A DNA stretch of 64,000 bases from Pseudoalteromonas tunicata (GTDB taxonomy: Bacteria > Pseudomonadota > Gammaproteobacteria > Enterobacterales > Alteromonadaceae). The notes below the pieces were generated by a model, which was not told the DNA's origin, did no database searches, and worked only from the letters and a program-made list of their open reading frames with translations. The stretch is taken from positions 598,001-662,000 of the forward strand of contig NZ_CP011032.1 in NCBI RefSeq assembly GCF_002310815.1. The letters are read 5' to 3'. A program made the translations under genes and the position numbers. This document shows, piece by piece, positions 40,765 to 49,938 of this stretch; within the stretch, counting starts at the first letter, position 1; each line of letters begins with the position of its first letter.

Positions 40765-41310
40765 ATGTCTTTTCATGAATCAAATTTGATTTGGCTAGAT
40801 CTCGAAATGACGGGTTTAGAACCAAAAACGGATAAAATACTCGAAATCGCAACTATCGTTACTGATTGTGATTTAAATATATTAGCAGAAGGCCCGGTAA
40901 TCGCTGTTCATCAATCTGATGAGTTGTTGGATGGGATGGATGAGTGGTGTGTCAAACAGCATGGTGGTTCTGGTTTAACCGCGCGTTGCAGACAAAGTTC
41001 TTTTACCGAACAAGATGCGATTGAGCAGACGATCAGCTTTTTGGAGAAATGGGTACCGAAAGGGAAGTCGCCAATGTGCGGAAACTCTATTGGCCAAGAC
41101 CGTCGTTTTTTAAATGCATATATGCCTGAGCTGGAAGATTATTTCCATTATCGTAATCTTGATATCAGTACAATAAAAGAGCTTGCTCGCCGCTGGAAGC
41201 CGGAAGTGCTTAATAGTATTAAGAAAAAAGGTGTGCATTTAGCTTTGGAAGATATTCACGAATCGATTGCTGAACTACGTGTTTATCGTCAAGATTTCTT
41301 TAAGTTATAA
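40765..41310 (+). CDS. orn: Oligoribonuclease
   Basis: A 181-residue 3'-5' exonuclease that degrades very short RNAs such as pGpG. The DEDDh residues are seen in [27 protein letters not shown] and [15 protein letters not shown]. Normal length. The tRNA-Gly genes that follow it are in the same place in E. coli (glyVXY next to orn). Confidence 0.97.
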   Translation: MSFHESNLIWLDLEMTGLEPKTDKILEIATIVTDCDLNILAEGPVIAVHQSDELLDGMDEWCVKQHGGSGLTARCRQSSFTEQDAIEQTISFLEKWVPKGKSPMCGNSIGQDRRFLNAYMPELEDYFHYRNLDISTIKELARRWKPEVLNSIKKKGVHLALEDIHESIAELRVYRQDFFKL

Positions 41311-41327
41311 TTTTTTTATAAAAATAC

Positions 41328-41355
41328 TTGCAAAGAATATTCGATATTGTAGAAT
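41328..41355 (+). promoter_or_regulatory. Stable-RNA-type promoter of the tRNA-Gly array
   Basis: TTGCAA (-35) and TAGAAT (-10) are separated by 16 bases and followed by a GC-rich discriminator, ctcgcccc, as in stringently controlled tRNA and rRNA promoters. Transcription would start near 41361-41363. No start has been measured. Confidence 0.65.
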
Positions 41356-41357
41356 CT

Positions 41358-41396
41358 CGCCCCGCTTAGGATGACAAACCTTCGGGGCGTTTTTGT
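41358..41396 (+). terminator. Terminator of orn, overlapping the tRNA promoter start
   Basis: cgccccg (41358-41364) and cggggcg (41383-41389) form a 7-bp GC stem followed by five T. The left arm overlaps the predicted start site of the tRNA promoter, so RNA started there would lack most of that arm, while read-through from orn would contain it. Confidence 0.75.
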
Positions 41397-41534
41397 AAGT
41401 AAATTAAGAGCTTTAAAACCAAGTAAAGCGCTTAATAATCACATTGAAAATTGTAGTTTTCAATGTGGCGCTAGAACGTTAGACGCAACCTCAAGGTTGT
41501 GCACCAACGAATAAATTACTGACAATTTTATAAA

Positions 41535-41610
41535 GCGGCACTAGCTCAGTTGGTAGAGCGCAACCTTGCCAAGGTTGAGGTCACGAGTTCGAGCCTCGTG
41601 TGCCGCTCCA
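41535..41610 (+). tRNA. tRNA-Gly (GCC), copy 1
   Basis: A full 76-nt cloverleaf: acceptor GCGGCAC/GTGCCGC with discriminator T and encoded CCA, D-stem GCTC/GAGC, anticodon stem CAACC/GGTTG with loop TTGCCAA (anticodon GCC), T-arm ACGAG TTCGAGC CTCGT. It follows the shortened B unit and a 43-bp trailer with a hairpin follows it. Confidence 0.97.
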
Positions 41611-41817
41611 AATTCTCATTGAGAATTGAAATATTGTGATGGCATTTTATAAAGTGACCCTAGTTCAGTTGCCAGAACGTTAGACGCAACCTCAAGGTTG
41701 TGTTCCAACGGGAAAATTACTGACAATTTTATAAAGCGGCACTAGTTCAGTTGCCAGAACGTTAGACGCAACCTCAAGGTTGTGTTCCAACGGGAAAATT
41801 ACTGACAATTTTATAAA

Positions 41818-41893
41818 GCGGCACTAGCTCAGTTGGTAGAGCGCAACCTTGCCAAGGTTGAGGTCACGAGTTCGAGCCTCGTGTGCCGCTCCA
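41818..41893 (+). tRNA. tRNA-Gly (GCC), copy 2
   Basis: Identical to copy 1 over all 76 bases. It lies after two B units and is followed by the same 43-bp trailer with one base changed (gatagcat instead of gatggcat). Confidence 0.97.
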
Positions 41894-42018
41894 AATTCTC
41901 ATTGAGAATTGAAATATTGTGATAGCATTTTATAAAGTGGCACTAGTTCAGTTGCCAGAACGTTAGACGCAACCTCAAGGTTGTGTTCCAACGGGAAAAT
42001 TACTGACAATTTTATAAA

Positions 42019-42094
42019 GCGGCACTAGCTCAGTTGGTAGAGCGCAACCTTGCCAAGGTTGAGGTCACGAGTTCGAGCCTCGTGTGCCGCTCCA
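42019..42094 (+). tRNA. tRNA-Gly (GCC), copy 3
   Basis: Identical to copy 1. One B unit separates it from copy 2. The longest run of B units (eight) follows its trailer. Confidence 0.97.
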
Positions 42095-42793
42095 AATTCT
42101 CATTGAGAATTGAAATATTGTGATGGCATTTTATAAAGTGACCCTAGTTCAGTTGCCAGAACGTTAGACGCAACCTCAAGGTTGTGCACCAACGAACAAA
42201 TTACTGACAATTTTATAAAGCGGCACTAGTTCAGTTGCCAGAATGTTAGACGCAACCTCAAGGTTGTGCACCAACGAATAAATTACTGACAATTTTATAA
42301 AGCGGCACTAGTTCAGTTGCCTGAATGTTAGACGCAACCTCAAGGTTGTGTTCCAACGGGAAAATTACTGACAATTTTATAACGCGGCACTAGTTCAGTT
42401 GCCTGAATGTTAGACGCAACCTTAAGGTTGTGCGCCAACGGGAAAATTACTGACAATTTTATAAAGCGGCTCTAGTTCAGTTGACAGAATGTTAGACGCA
42501 ACCTCAAGGTTGTTTTCCAACGGGAAAATTACTGACAATTTTATAAAGCGGCTCTAGTTCAGTTGCCAGAACGTTAGACGCAACCTTAAGGTTGTGCGCC
42601 AACGGGAAAATTACTGACAATTTTATAAAGCGGCACTAGCTCAGTTGCCAGAACGTTAGACGCAACCTCAAGGTTGTTCACCAACGAACAAATTACTGAC
42701 AATTTTATAAAGCGGCACTAGTTCAGTTGCCTGAATGTTAGACGCAACCTCAAGGTTGTGTTCCAACGGGAAAATTACTGACAATTTTATAAA

Positions 42794-42869
42794 GCGGCAC
42801 TAGCTCAGTTGGTAGAGCGCAACCTTGCCAAGGTTGAGGTCACGAGTTCGAGCCTCGTGTGCCGCTCCA
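42794..42869 (+). tRNA. tRNA-Gly (GCC), copy 4
   Basis: Identical to copy 1, at the end of the eight-unit B run. Its trailer continues into two further B units. Confidence 0.97.
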
Positions 42870-43076
42870 AATTCTCATTGAGAATTGAAATATTGTGATG
42901 GCATTTTATAACGTGGCACTAGTTCAGTTGCCTGAATGTTAGACGCAACCTCAAGGTTGTGTTCCAACGGGAAAATTACTGACAATTTTATAAAGCGGCA
43001 CTAGTTCAGTTGCCAGAACGTTAGACGCAACCTCAAGGTTGTGCGCCAACGGGAAAATTACTGACAATTTTATAAA

Positions 43077-43152
43077 GCGGCACTAGCTCAGTTGGTAGAG
43101 CGCAACCTTGCCAAGGTTGAGGTCACGAGTTCGAGCCTCGTGTGCCGCTCCA
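43077..43152 (+). tRNA. tRNA-Gly (GCC), copy 5
   Basis: Identical to copy 1 and last of the array. It lacks the usual trailer: unrelated AT-rich sequence follows the CCA. No clear terminator separates it from the DUF1289 gene. Confidence 0.97.
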
Positions 43153-43235
43153 ATTCAAATCTACAAATCCTCTTATTTTCAATTTTAATCCCTAATCTTC
43201 TATACTGAAAATTATATGTCATCAAATCGACCTTT

Positions 43236-43433
43236 ATGGCTTCAGATAATCCTTGTGTAAAAAATTGTTGTTTAACACCCGATGATGTTTGTTTGGGCTG
43301 TTTTCGTACATTAAACGAAATATTATCTTGGCATGAGATGGGAGAACAAGAAAAACAAGCTACGCTAATACTATGTAAGCAAAGACGAAAAGAACAAAGT
43401 AACTATGTTAAAAAGGATATTGATAGTCGATAA
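43236..43433 (+). CDS. DUF1289 family Cys-rich small protein
   Basis: A 65-residue protein with [20 protein letters not shown], the four-Cys pattern of DUF1289, and [12 protein letters not shown] after it. The Cys spacing suggests a metal or Fe-S site, but the function of this family is not known. It overlaps the start of the histidine kinase gene by 29 bases, which suggests translational coupling. Confidence 0.85.
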   Translation: MASDNPCVKNCCLTPDDVCLGCFRTLNEILSWHEMGEQEKQATLILCKQRRKEQSNYVKKDIDSR

Positions 43434-45354
43434 CTCAAGTGTATTAGCCATGAGAGTTAAGGCTTTACTGGAGTTAATTGGTTGTGAAGTAACACTTTGC
43501 CATTTTAATGATATTGATGACAGCATTCAGTTAAAATCTTATGAAATGGTCGCCCTAGCATACGGTATTCCAATCCCTTTAGTTTTAACCTTTAAAAGCT
43601 CATTTAAAAATATTCCTTTACTACTTATCGCACCAAAAAGCCAAGGTGGTAATGTTCTTGAATCATTTTCTGAAATGTTTCGGCTGTTACCTGAAGCACA
43701 GGTTATTTATCCTTTTTATGATAATAAAGAGCTTATCTCTATTCTAGAAGGTTTATTAATGATGAATGAGGCTGAAGTTAAAATTCTTCTGCCTCGCGTT
43801 TTATTAGTTGATAGTGAAATTGATGAATTGCTGGAGCTAGAAACAGCCCTTAAAGGGGCTCATATTAAGGTGGTAACCGCTACTAATTTGCCTCAAGCAG
43901 TCGAACAATCGATTATTCATAAAATTGATATTTTAGTCTCAGATTATAATTTAGCTAATTGTAGTGGCATTGATATCTATCGAAAAGTTAAGCAAATTAA
44001 TCCTAATTGTCGTTGTTTGTTAATTACGTCTCAGCCTCACCAAAGTGCCTTAATCGAAGCGATTCGTATTGGTGTTGATGATGTTTTAGAAAAGCCTTTA
44101 GATCAGAGTTTATTGCTGCAAGCTCTGCACCGTATGTGGCAAACTGAATTATTAAAGCGTAACAACGATGAATTAGTTGAACGTTTACAAGATACGGTTG
44201 ATGCATTGATTGAAAAAGATAGCTTATTACGAGTTATTTATAAAAATACTCCCGATGGAATTGTTTTGTTTGCTCAATCAGGTTTAATTCTTGAGGCTAA
44301 TGATTCTTGCGCATTTTTATTTGCTGTTGAGCGCGATAAATTAATCGGGCGTTCTATTTATGATTTAATCGATCGCACTTCTGCAGATGAAATAAGAGAT
44401 GCAATTGCTATCGCGATGCAGAATAAACAGTTTCATTGTGAGATTACGGTAAAAAATAGTCAGGGTTTTATGGTGCCACTGGCAGGTTCGTTTAGTGAAA
44501 TTGATTTTCATGGCGAATGTGCATTTGCCGCTATTTTGAAAAATGTATCGCACTTAAAACAAAAAGAAGAGCTGCTAAGAGAGGCTAAAATTTTACTTGA
44601 GCAGCAAGTACAAACTAGAACCGCAGAACTGCAGCTTGCCAAAGAGCAAGCTGAAAAGGCTAACCACAGTAAGTCCGAGTTTTTAGCCAATATGTCTCAT
44701 GAGTTACGCACGCCAATGCATTCTATCTTAAGCTTTTCACGGTTTGGCTTAGAAAAGCTAGAGAGTGATCCTATCCCGACTGATAAGTTAGAAAAATACC
44801 TGTCTAGGATCGAAATCAGCGGTCAGCGCTTATTATCGTTACTTAACAATTTACTCGATTTATCAAAGTTGGATGCAGGCCAATTTCCATTTAATCCACT
44901 GCAGCAGGATTTAATGTCGATAATCAAAACGGGTATTGAAGATATTTCAGGAAGTGCATTACAAAAAAATATTGAAATAGCATTGGAAAGTGAACAGCCT
45001 GAATGTTTGATTGAATGCGACGCCGCGCATATTAATCAAGTTGTCCGTAATTTGGTGGGAAACGCTATTAAATTTAGTGAACCTGAAACAATGATCCGGA
45101 TTTTGGTTTCTACTTCTATTGAGCAGGTGCAAGTAGAGATTCGAGATCAAGGTTTGGGTATTCCAGAACACGAGCTGGAACATATTTTTGACAAATTTGC
45201 GCAAAGTAGCGTAACCAATAAAGGAGCAGGTGGAACGGGCTTGGGACTTGCGATTTGTCGTGAGTTTATTTCCTTACATCATGGCAATATCTGGGCACAA
45301 AATAATGTTCAAGGAGGGGCATCTATTTTTTTTGTTTTACCATTTAATGTTTAA
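43405..45354 (+). CDS. Cytoplasmic hybrid histidine kinase: two receiver-like domains, PAS, HisKA, HATPase
   Basis: 649 residues without membrane segments. Residues 1-120 look like a receiver ([20 protein letters not shown]) but no Asp stands where the phosphate acceptor should be (MVALAYG), so it is probably a pseudo-receiver. A second receiver at about 130-250 has the acceptor Asp180 in [14 protein letters not shown] coiled coil and a PAS domain (about 275-385) follow, then a second coil, HisKA with His432 in [12 protein letters not shown], and HATPase boxes [20 protein letters not shown] and [12 protein letters not shown]. The signal is unknown. The response regulator gene at 45492 is the likely partner. 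Confidence 0.88.
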   Translation: MLKRILIVDNSSVLAMRVKALLELIGCEVTLCHFNDIDDSIQLKSYEMVALAYGIPIPLVLTFKSSFKNIPLLLIAPKSQGGNVLESFSEMFRLLPEAQVIYPFYDNKELISILEGLLMMNEAEVKILLPRVLLVDSEIDELLELETALKGAHIKVVTATNLPQAVEQSIIHKIDILVSDYNLANCSGIDIYRKVKQINPNCRCLLITSQPHQSALIEAIRIGVDDVLEKPLDQSLLLQALHRMWQTELLKRNNDELVERLQDTVDALIEKDSLLRVIYKNTPDGIVLFAQSGLILEANDSCAFLFAVERDKLIGRSIYDLIDRTSADEIRDAIAIAMQNKQFHCEITVKNSQGFMVPLAGSFSEIDFHGECAFAAILKNVSHLKQKEELLREAKILLEQQVQTRTAELQLAKEQAEKANHSKSEFLANMSHELRTPMHSILSFSRFGLEKLESDPIPTDKLEKYLSRIEISGQRLLSLLNNLLDLSKLDAGQFPFNPLQQDLMSIIKTGIEDISGSALQKNIEIALESEQPECLIECDAAHINQVVRNLVGNAIKFSEPETMIRILVSTSIEQVQVEIRDQGLGIPEHELEHIFDKFAQSSVTNKGAGGTGLGLAICREFISLHHGNIWAQNNVQGGASIFFVLPFNV

Positions 45355-45491
45355 AATTAAACAATTATTAGTGTAAACCTTAAGCTTTGACTACGCTTGA
45401 AACTAGGAAGTTGGAAAATATAAAATATGACCATTTATTTGAATTTTGTTTAGGCGTTGAGCAAATAATAACAATACCCAGTGGAGGGAGT

Positions 45492-46613
45492 ATGTCCGAT
45501 AAAACAATTTTAGCAGTTGATGATGAACCATTTAATCTAGAGATTTTAGAAGAGATCTTAGAGGGTGATTATCCACTTCATTTTGCCAGTAGTGGTCAAG
45601 AGTGTTTAGCTAAGGTTGAACAAATCGCACCCCAAGTTATTTTATTAGATGTCAGCATGCCCAATATGGATGGGTATGAAGTGTGTAGACAATTAAAAAG
45701 CAATCCAGCAACGGCTCATATTGTAGTGATGTTCCTATCTGCCCGAGGCTCCATTGATGAGCGTATTGCTGGTTATAATGTCGGTGCAGAAGATTACATT
45801 GTAAAGCCATTTGCCAAAGAAGAACTTAAAGCGAAACTGAACGCTTTATTTAAGGTAATCGATAAACGTAAAGATCTTGAGCAACAAGTTGAGGATGCAA
45901 CTGAAACTGCTTTTAATGCGATGACCAATAGCAGTGAGATGGGGAATATTGTCCAATATATTGAAAATATAGGTATACTGGATTCGCCAGAAGCATTAGC
46001 AAAAGCATTAATCAGCTGTATTAAAGGGTTTTCTCTTAAATCTTGTGTTGCGTTTCGTTATAACGATAAAGTAACGCACTTTAGTTCTGAGGGCGCTTGT
46101 TCTCCAATGGTGATAGAGCTTTTTGAGTTGCTGCAAGTAAAGGGGCGGCTTTATGAGTTTTCGCCCAGAATTTTAGTTAACTACCCAAAAATCAGTCTGT
46201 TAATTTTAAACCTTCCCGTTGATGATCAAGATAAAATGGGGCGCATCCGCGATCATATTTGTTTTATTGTGAGTGTTACCGAACAACAACTTGATGCCAT
46301 TCTAACTAAACGAAAACTGCAGTATCAAAGAATGCAGCTGCAACGCGCATTTTCTCTGGTGAGAGATAAGTTTGAAGATTTGGTTGGTGTATTGAATTTA
46401 AGCCATGAAATGAACGAAGCTATTTTTCGTGATTTACAAAGCGAATTTGAGCAACGCATACCCCATATGGGGCTTGATGATGACCAAGAGCAATATATCT
46501 ATAAAAAAGTAGATGATACCATTTTACGATCCGTTGCTCGCGAAGATTTACTCACAGATGTTAAGCGCGCATTTTATGATATTGAGCAAGATCTGCAGCA
46601 AATGTTGGAGTGA
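45492..46613 (+). CDS. Response regulator with GAF-like/coiled C-terminal region
   Basis: 373 residues from ATG 45492, chosen because ggaggg stands just upstream; the frame is open 35 codons further up. Receiver at 1-120: ILAVDDEPFNLEILEEIL, acceptor Asp53 in LLDVSMPNMDGYEVC, and VKPFAKEELKAK. The rest has no DNA-binding or catalytic motif that I recognise; a coiled segment near 130-150 leads to a region of GAF-like pattern and a helical C-terminus. It may signal through protein contact. It lies about 140 bases after the kinase gene. Confidence 0.8.
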   Translation: MSDKTILAVDDEPFNLEILEEILEGDYPLHFASSGQECLAKVEQIAPQVILLDVSMPNMDGYEVCRQLKSNPATAHIVVMFLSARGSIDERIAGYNVGAEDYIVKPFAKEELKAKLNALFKVIDKRKDLEQQVEDATETAFNAMTNSSEMGNIVQYIENIGILDSPEALAKALISCIKGFSLKSCVAFRYNDKVTHFSSEGACSPMVIELFELLQVKGRLYEFSPRILVNYPKISLLILNLPVDDQDKMGRIRDHICFIVSVTEQQLDAILTKRKLQYQRMQLQRAFSLVRDKFEDLVGVLNLSHEMNEAIFRDLQSEFEQRIPHMGLDDDQEQYIYKKVDDTILRSVAREDLLTDVKRAFYDIEQDLQQMLE

Positions 46614-46635
46614 TTATTGTTACATATTTCTATAT

Positions 46636-47763
46636 TTAAGCGTCTCTGGGCAGGCCTTTTTCAATTGCAATAATTAAACGCTGTGTTTTTCTATCAAGGC
46701 TGTTTTTCTGCAGTTGTTGTGTTATTGCCCACTCAATGTGCTCAAGCACTAAAGAGGAAACCTTTGATTTCATATCTTCTAAAACGGCAAGGATGCTGGG
46801 ATCATAAGATGCGTTACCAAGGCCTACGGCCATATTTCTAAGCCAACGCTCATGGCCAATACGGCGGATTGCACTGCCTTCGGTATTTTTTAAAAAAGTA
46901 GCCTCATCCCATAAAAATAATTCAATTAAATCTTTATCCTTTAATTGTGTTCTAGCATGAAAGTCATCCTCGGCAGTAATTTGGCCATATCGATTCCATG
47001 GGCAAATGAGTTGGCAGTCATCACAGCCGTAGACTCTATTGCCTATTAATGGCCTAAATTCAATTGGAATAGCGCCTTGTAACTCTATGGTGAGATACGA
47101 TATGCAGCGCCTTGCATCGACGACATAAGGCTCAACAATAGCGTTTGTCGGGCAAATCTTTATACATGCTACACATTTACCGCACTGCTCAATGACTGGT
47201 TTATCAATAGGCAAAGGTAAATCAACAAATAGCTCCCCAAGAAAAAACCACGAGCCAGCGTGTTGGTTCAAAATCAGGGTATGTTTTCCGGTCCAACCGA
47301 GTCCAGCCTTTTGGGCTAATTGCCTTTCAAGTACAGGGGCCGAATCAACAAAAGGTCGAAAGCCAAATTGACCCACTTCAAGTTCTATTTTTTCGCCCAA
47401 TTTTTTTAGACGGGTACGGATAAGTTTATGGTAATCGCGACCAAGCGCATAACGACTAATATAGGCTTTTTTGGGATCTTGCAGTGTTTTTGCAAAGCTA
47501 GCATCGGGTGGTAGGTAATCCATTCTGACACAAATAACACGTTGAGTACCCGGAACTAGTTCTGCCGGGCGAGCACGCTTCATACCGTGTGCGGCTATGT
47601 ATTCCATTTCGCCATGAAAACCTAAGTCGAGCCAGCGTTGTAATTGCGCTTCGTGTTCAGTTAAATCTATGTCGCTGATAGCTACTTCAGCAAAGCCAAG
47701 TTCTTGGCCCCATTGCTTAATTTTGATTGCTAGTTCAGGATAGTTAATAGTTGCTGTTGTCAC
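46636..47763 (-). CDS. queG: Epoxyqueuosine reductase
   Basis: A 375-residue cobalamin and Fe-S enzyme that finishes queuosine on tRNA. QCGKCVACIKICPTNAI and GCDDCQLICPWNRYG hold the eight Cys of the two [4Fe-4S] clusters, and RYALGRDYHKLIR is a family block. The start is a GTG at 47763. It is divergent from nnr with only 12 bases between starts, the same arrangement as in E. coli. Confidence 0.96.
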   Translation of the reverse strand: MTTATINYPELAIKIKQWGQELGFAEVAISDIDLTEHEAQLQRWLDLGFHGEMEYIAAHGMKRARPAELVPGTQRVICVRMDYLPPDASFAKTLQDPKKAYISRYALGRDYHKLIRTRLKKLGEKIELEVGQFGFRPFVDSAPVLERQLAQKAGLGWTGKHTLILNQHAGSWFFLGELFVDLPLPIDKPVIEQCGKCVACIKICPTNAIVEPYVVDARRCISYLTIELQGAIPIEFRPLIGNRVYGCDDCQLICPWNRYGQITAEDDFHARTQLKDKDLIELFLWDEATFLKNTEGSAIRRIGHERWLRNMAVGLGNASYDPSILAVLEDMKSKVSSLVLEHIEWAITQQLQKNSLDRKTQRLIIAIEKGLPRDA

Positions 47764-47775
47764 TGATGAGCCATT

Positions 47776-49833
47776 ATGGAAAGTTTATACACTACTAATT
47801 TACCACAGTTCGCCTATACAGCGGAACAAGTGCAAAACAATGAAAAACAAGTTGCAGAGCAATTAGGCTTTGATTTGTCCGAGGTGATGCAAAAGGCAGG
47901 TGCCGCTGTTTTTCAATATATCGAGCATCATTATGGAAATCATCGTCGTTTATTGATTCTGTTAGGAAAGGGTAATAATGCCGGAGACGGCTATATTGTT
48001 GCTTATTTAGCCCAGCAAAACGGTTATCAGGTAACATTGGTATCATTTGTTGATGTGAAATCATTACATGGAGATGCGCTTGGTGCCTATCTGCAATGCC
48101 AACAAGCAGGCTTGGCTGTATGCCAATCTAACGATTTATTGTTACAGGAATTGTCTGCGTTTGACTTAGTCGTTGATGCAATGTTTGGCACCGGTTTTAA
48201 AGGTGAACTGCCAGAGCATTTCGGTCAAGTATGCACTTTGGTTAATCAACATGACAATTTACCTGTTATATCTATCGATGTGCCATCTGGAGTTAACGCA
48301 ACTTCAGCAGCAGTTGCAAATAATGCCATTAAAGCAAATGTTACTATTACGTTCATTGCTTTAAAGCAAGGTTTATTAACGGGGCGGGCACTTGAGCATG
48401 TTGGCAAGTTGGTTTTTGCGGGTTTGGCACTTGATGAGTTATTTAGAGATAAAATTAAATCGAATGTTACGCGGTTTGAATTAAGCCAATTGAAAAAAGC
48501 CCTGCCAAATCGTGCACTCGCTGCGTATAAAAATCAGCTTGGTCACGTGCTTTGTATTGGTGGTAATAAAGGAATGGCTGGTGCAATAAGGTTAAGTGCG
48601 GAAGCGGCTCTGCGAAGTGGTGCTGGATTGGTTTCAGTTGCGACGCATCCAGATAATTGTGCGGCTGTGCTACAAGGGCGTTATGAATTAATGGTTCATG
48701 GTATTGATGCTGAGCATCAACTCTTAGCGCTTATCAATAAAGCGTCTGTTGTTGTCATAGGGCCAGGACTTGGTCAGGATGTTTGGGCACAGAATATTTG
48801 GCAATGGATGATGAATGCGCAGTGCTTGCGTTTAGTAATTGATGCAGATGGATTAAATTTTTTAGCAAAAAGTGATAAATGCACCACGGATAACTTAACT
48901 GAGAGAGTATTGACTCCACACGCTGGTGAGGCTGCAAGATTATTGGGGATATCAAACAGAGACGTTGAACAAGACCGTTTTGATTCTGCGCTACAATTAA
49001 GTCAGGAGGCTGACATTAAAGGCTTCTTCAACAACCTTGATCACAACTGGCTGATGAAGATGCTCAAACAACGCATTGATGACAAAGCCATGCTGAGTTT
49101 AATCAGCCAATGGCTTAAAGCCCGCATAAAATCACCTGAAGGGGTATTTGAATACCCGAAAAGCGGTACGCCGCAAGGGGGGATCATTAGCCCGGTACTG
49201 GCGAACATCTACCTGCATTACGCACTCGACTTATGGTTTGAAAAGAAAGTAAAACCCCGAATGCGTGGCCGCGCGATGCTCATCCGGTACGCCGATGATT
49301 TTGTGTGTGCGTTTCAGTACGCCAACGATGCTGAGCGATTTTACGAGGTGCTGCCAAAACGACTTAAGAAATTCAATTTAGAAGTGGCAGAGGAGAAAAC
49401 CTCACTGCTACGATTTAGTCGATTTCACCCGAGTCGAAAACGGCAATTTGTGTTTCTTGGTTTTGCCTTTTACTGGGCAAAAGATGCACAGGGAAAACCT
49501 CGACTCAGGCGGCGAACAGGGGCGGAAAAGCACCGCGCCAGCATGAGCGAGTTTTACCAATACATCAAAGTCAAGCGGTCAAACAAGCTCAACACTTGGA
49601 TGCCGCAACTGAAACGCAAACTGATGGGATACCGAAATTACTTTGGCCTGCCAGACAACAGCTGCAGCCTTGATAGATTGTACAGTTATGTGTTGCACAG
49701 TTTATACAAATGGCTGAATAGGCGCAGTGGCAGACGCAGTTACAATTGGAGTAATTTCAAGAAGATGCTAATGTATTATGCAATTGAGCGACCAAGAGTG
49801 AGTAAGCGATTTATTCACGTAGATTGGTACTAG
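47776..49833 (+). pseudogene. nnr: nnr (NAD(P)HX epimerase/dehydratase), 5' part fused in frame to an intron RT remnant
   Basis: Residues 1-410 are Nnr: the YjeF_N epimerase domain (GKGNNAGDGYIVA, DAMFGTGFKG, ISIDVPSGVNA) appears whole, and the ADP-dependent dehydratase domain begins (LCIGGNKGMAGAI, VIGPGLGQD, LTPHAGEAARLLG) but stops after LQLSQ. From 49006 the frame continues directly as a group II intron reverse transcriptase from EADIKGFF to a stop at 49833. The missing dehydratase end, with GMGDVLSG and its catalytic Asp, is encoded after the intron. The epimerase may still fold; the dehydratase should be inactive unless repaired in trans. An assembly chimera is unlikely, because both exon ends match one gene, but should be excluded. 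Confidence 0.9.
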
Positions 49834-49937
49834 GAGCGTGTTGATTTACACGCGTGAATATATAACTGAAGAGCCGGATGCGGTAATTCCGCACGTCCGG
49901 ATCTGTGTGGGGTCGGCCCAGTAATGGGTCGCTCTAC
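49006..49937 (+). mobile_element. 5'-truncated group II intron (RT/maturase C-terminal part and 3' ribozyme)
   Basis: About 932 bp. The RT remnant starts at block 3 (ADIKGFFNNLDH) and holds GTPQGGIISPVLANIYLH, the active-site RYADDFVC, and a maturase-type thumb/X region ending HVDWY; no HNH endonuclease is seen. After it, 49871-49904 is domain V (gagccggatgcgg ... cgcacgtccgg) and 49911-49937 a domain VI-like stem with ggccc/gggtc. Ribozyme domains I-III, the start of domain IV and RT blocks 0-2 are missing, so self-splicing is not expected. The left edge is placed where Nnr homology stops; the right edge after the terminal AY-type ctac is uncertain by one or two bases. Confidence 0.92.
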
Positions 49938-49938
49938 C

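Larger units (their letters stand above)
41465..43152 (+). repeat. Two-unit tandem array of tRNA-Gly and tRNA-like 82-bp repeats
   Basis: Two unit types alternate. The A unit is 119 bp: an intact 76-nt tRNA-Gly plus a 43-bp trailer with the hairpin aattctca/gagaatt. The B unit is 82 bp; B starts are 41465 (shortened to 70 bp by a 12-bp deletion), 41654, 41736, 41937, 42138, 42220, 42302, 42384, 42466, 42548, 42630, 42712, 42913 and 42995. Order: B A BB A B A BBBBBBBB A BB A. B begins with the first 18 bases of the tRNA (mostly c to t at base 11), keeps a D-stem-like GTTC/GAAC and the anticodon stem CAACC/GGTTG, but the loop is shortened from ttgccaa to tcaa, and the T-arm and 3' acceptor are absent. 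It ends in aaaatt-actgac-aatttt and ataaa. Every tRNA is preceded by a B unit. Confidence 0.93.

Noticed and set aside
41654..43076. Integron attC sites (GTTAGAC in every B unit matches the GTTRRRY core)
   Set aside because: The partner RYYYAAC is not present in the right order or form, there is no large imperfect palindrome, no cassette genes and no integron integrase.
41465..43152. CRISPR-like regular array
   Set aside because: The periods are regular, but the units contain tRNA sequence throughout, there are no unique spacers, and no cas gene is nearby.
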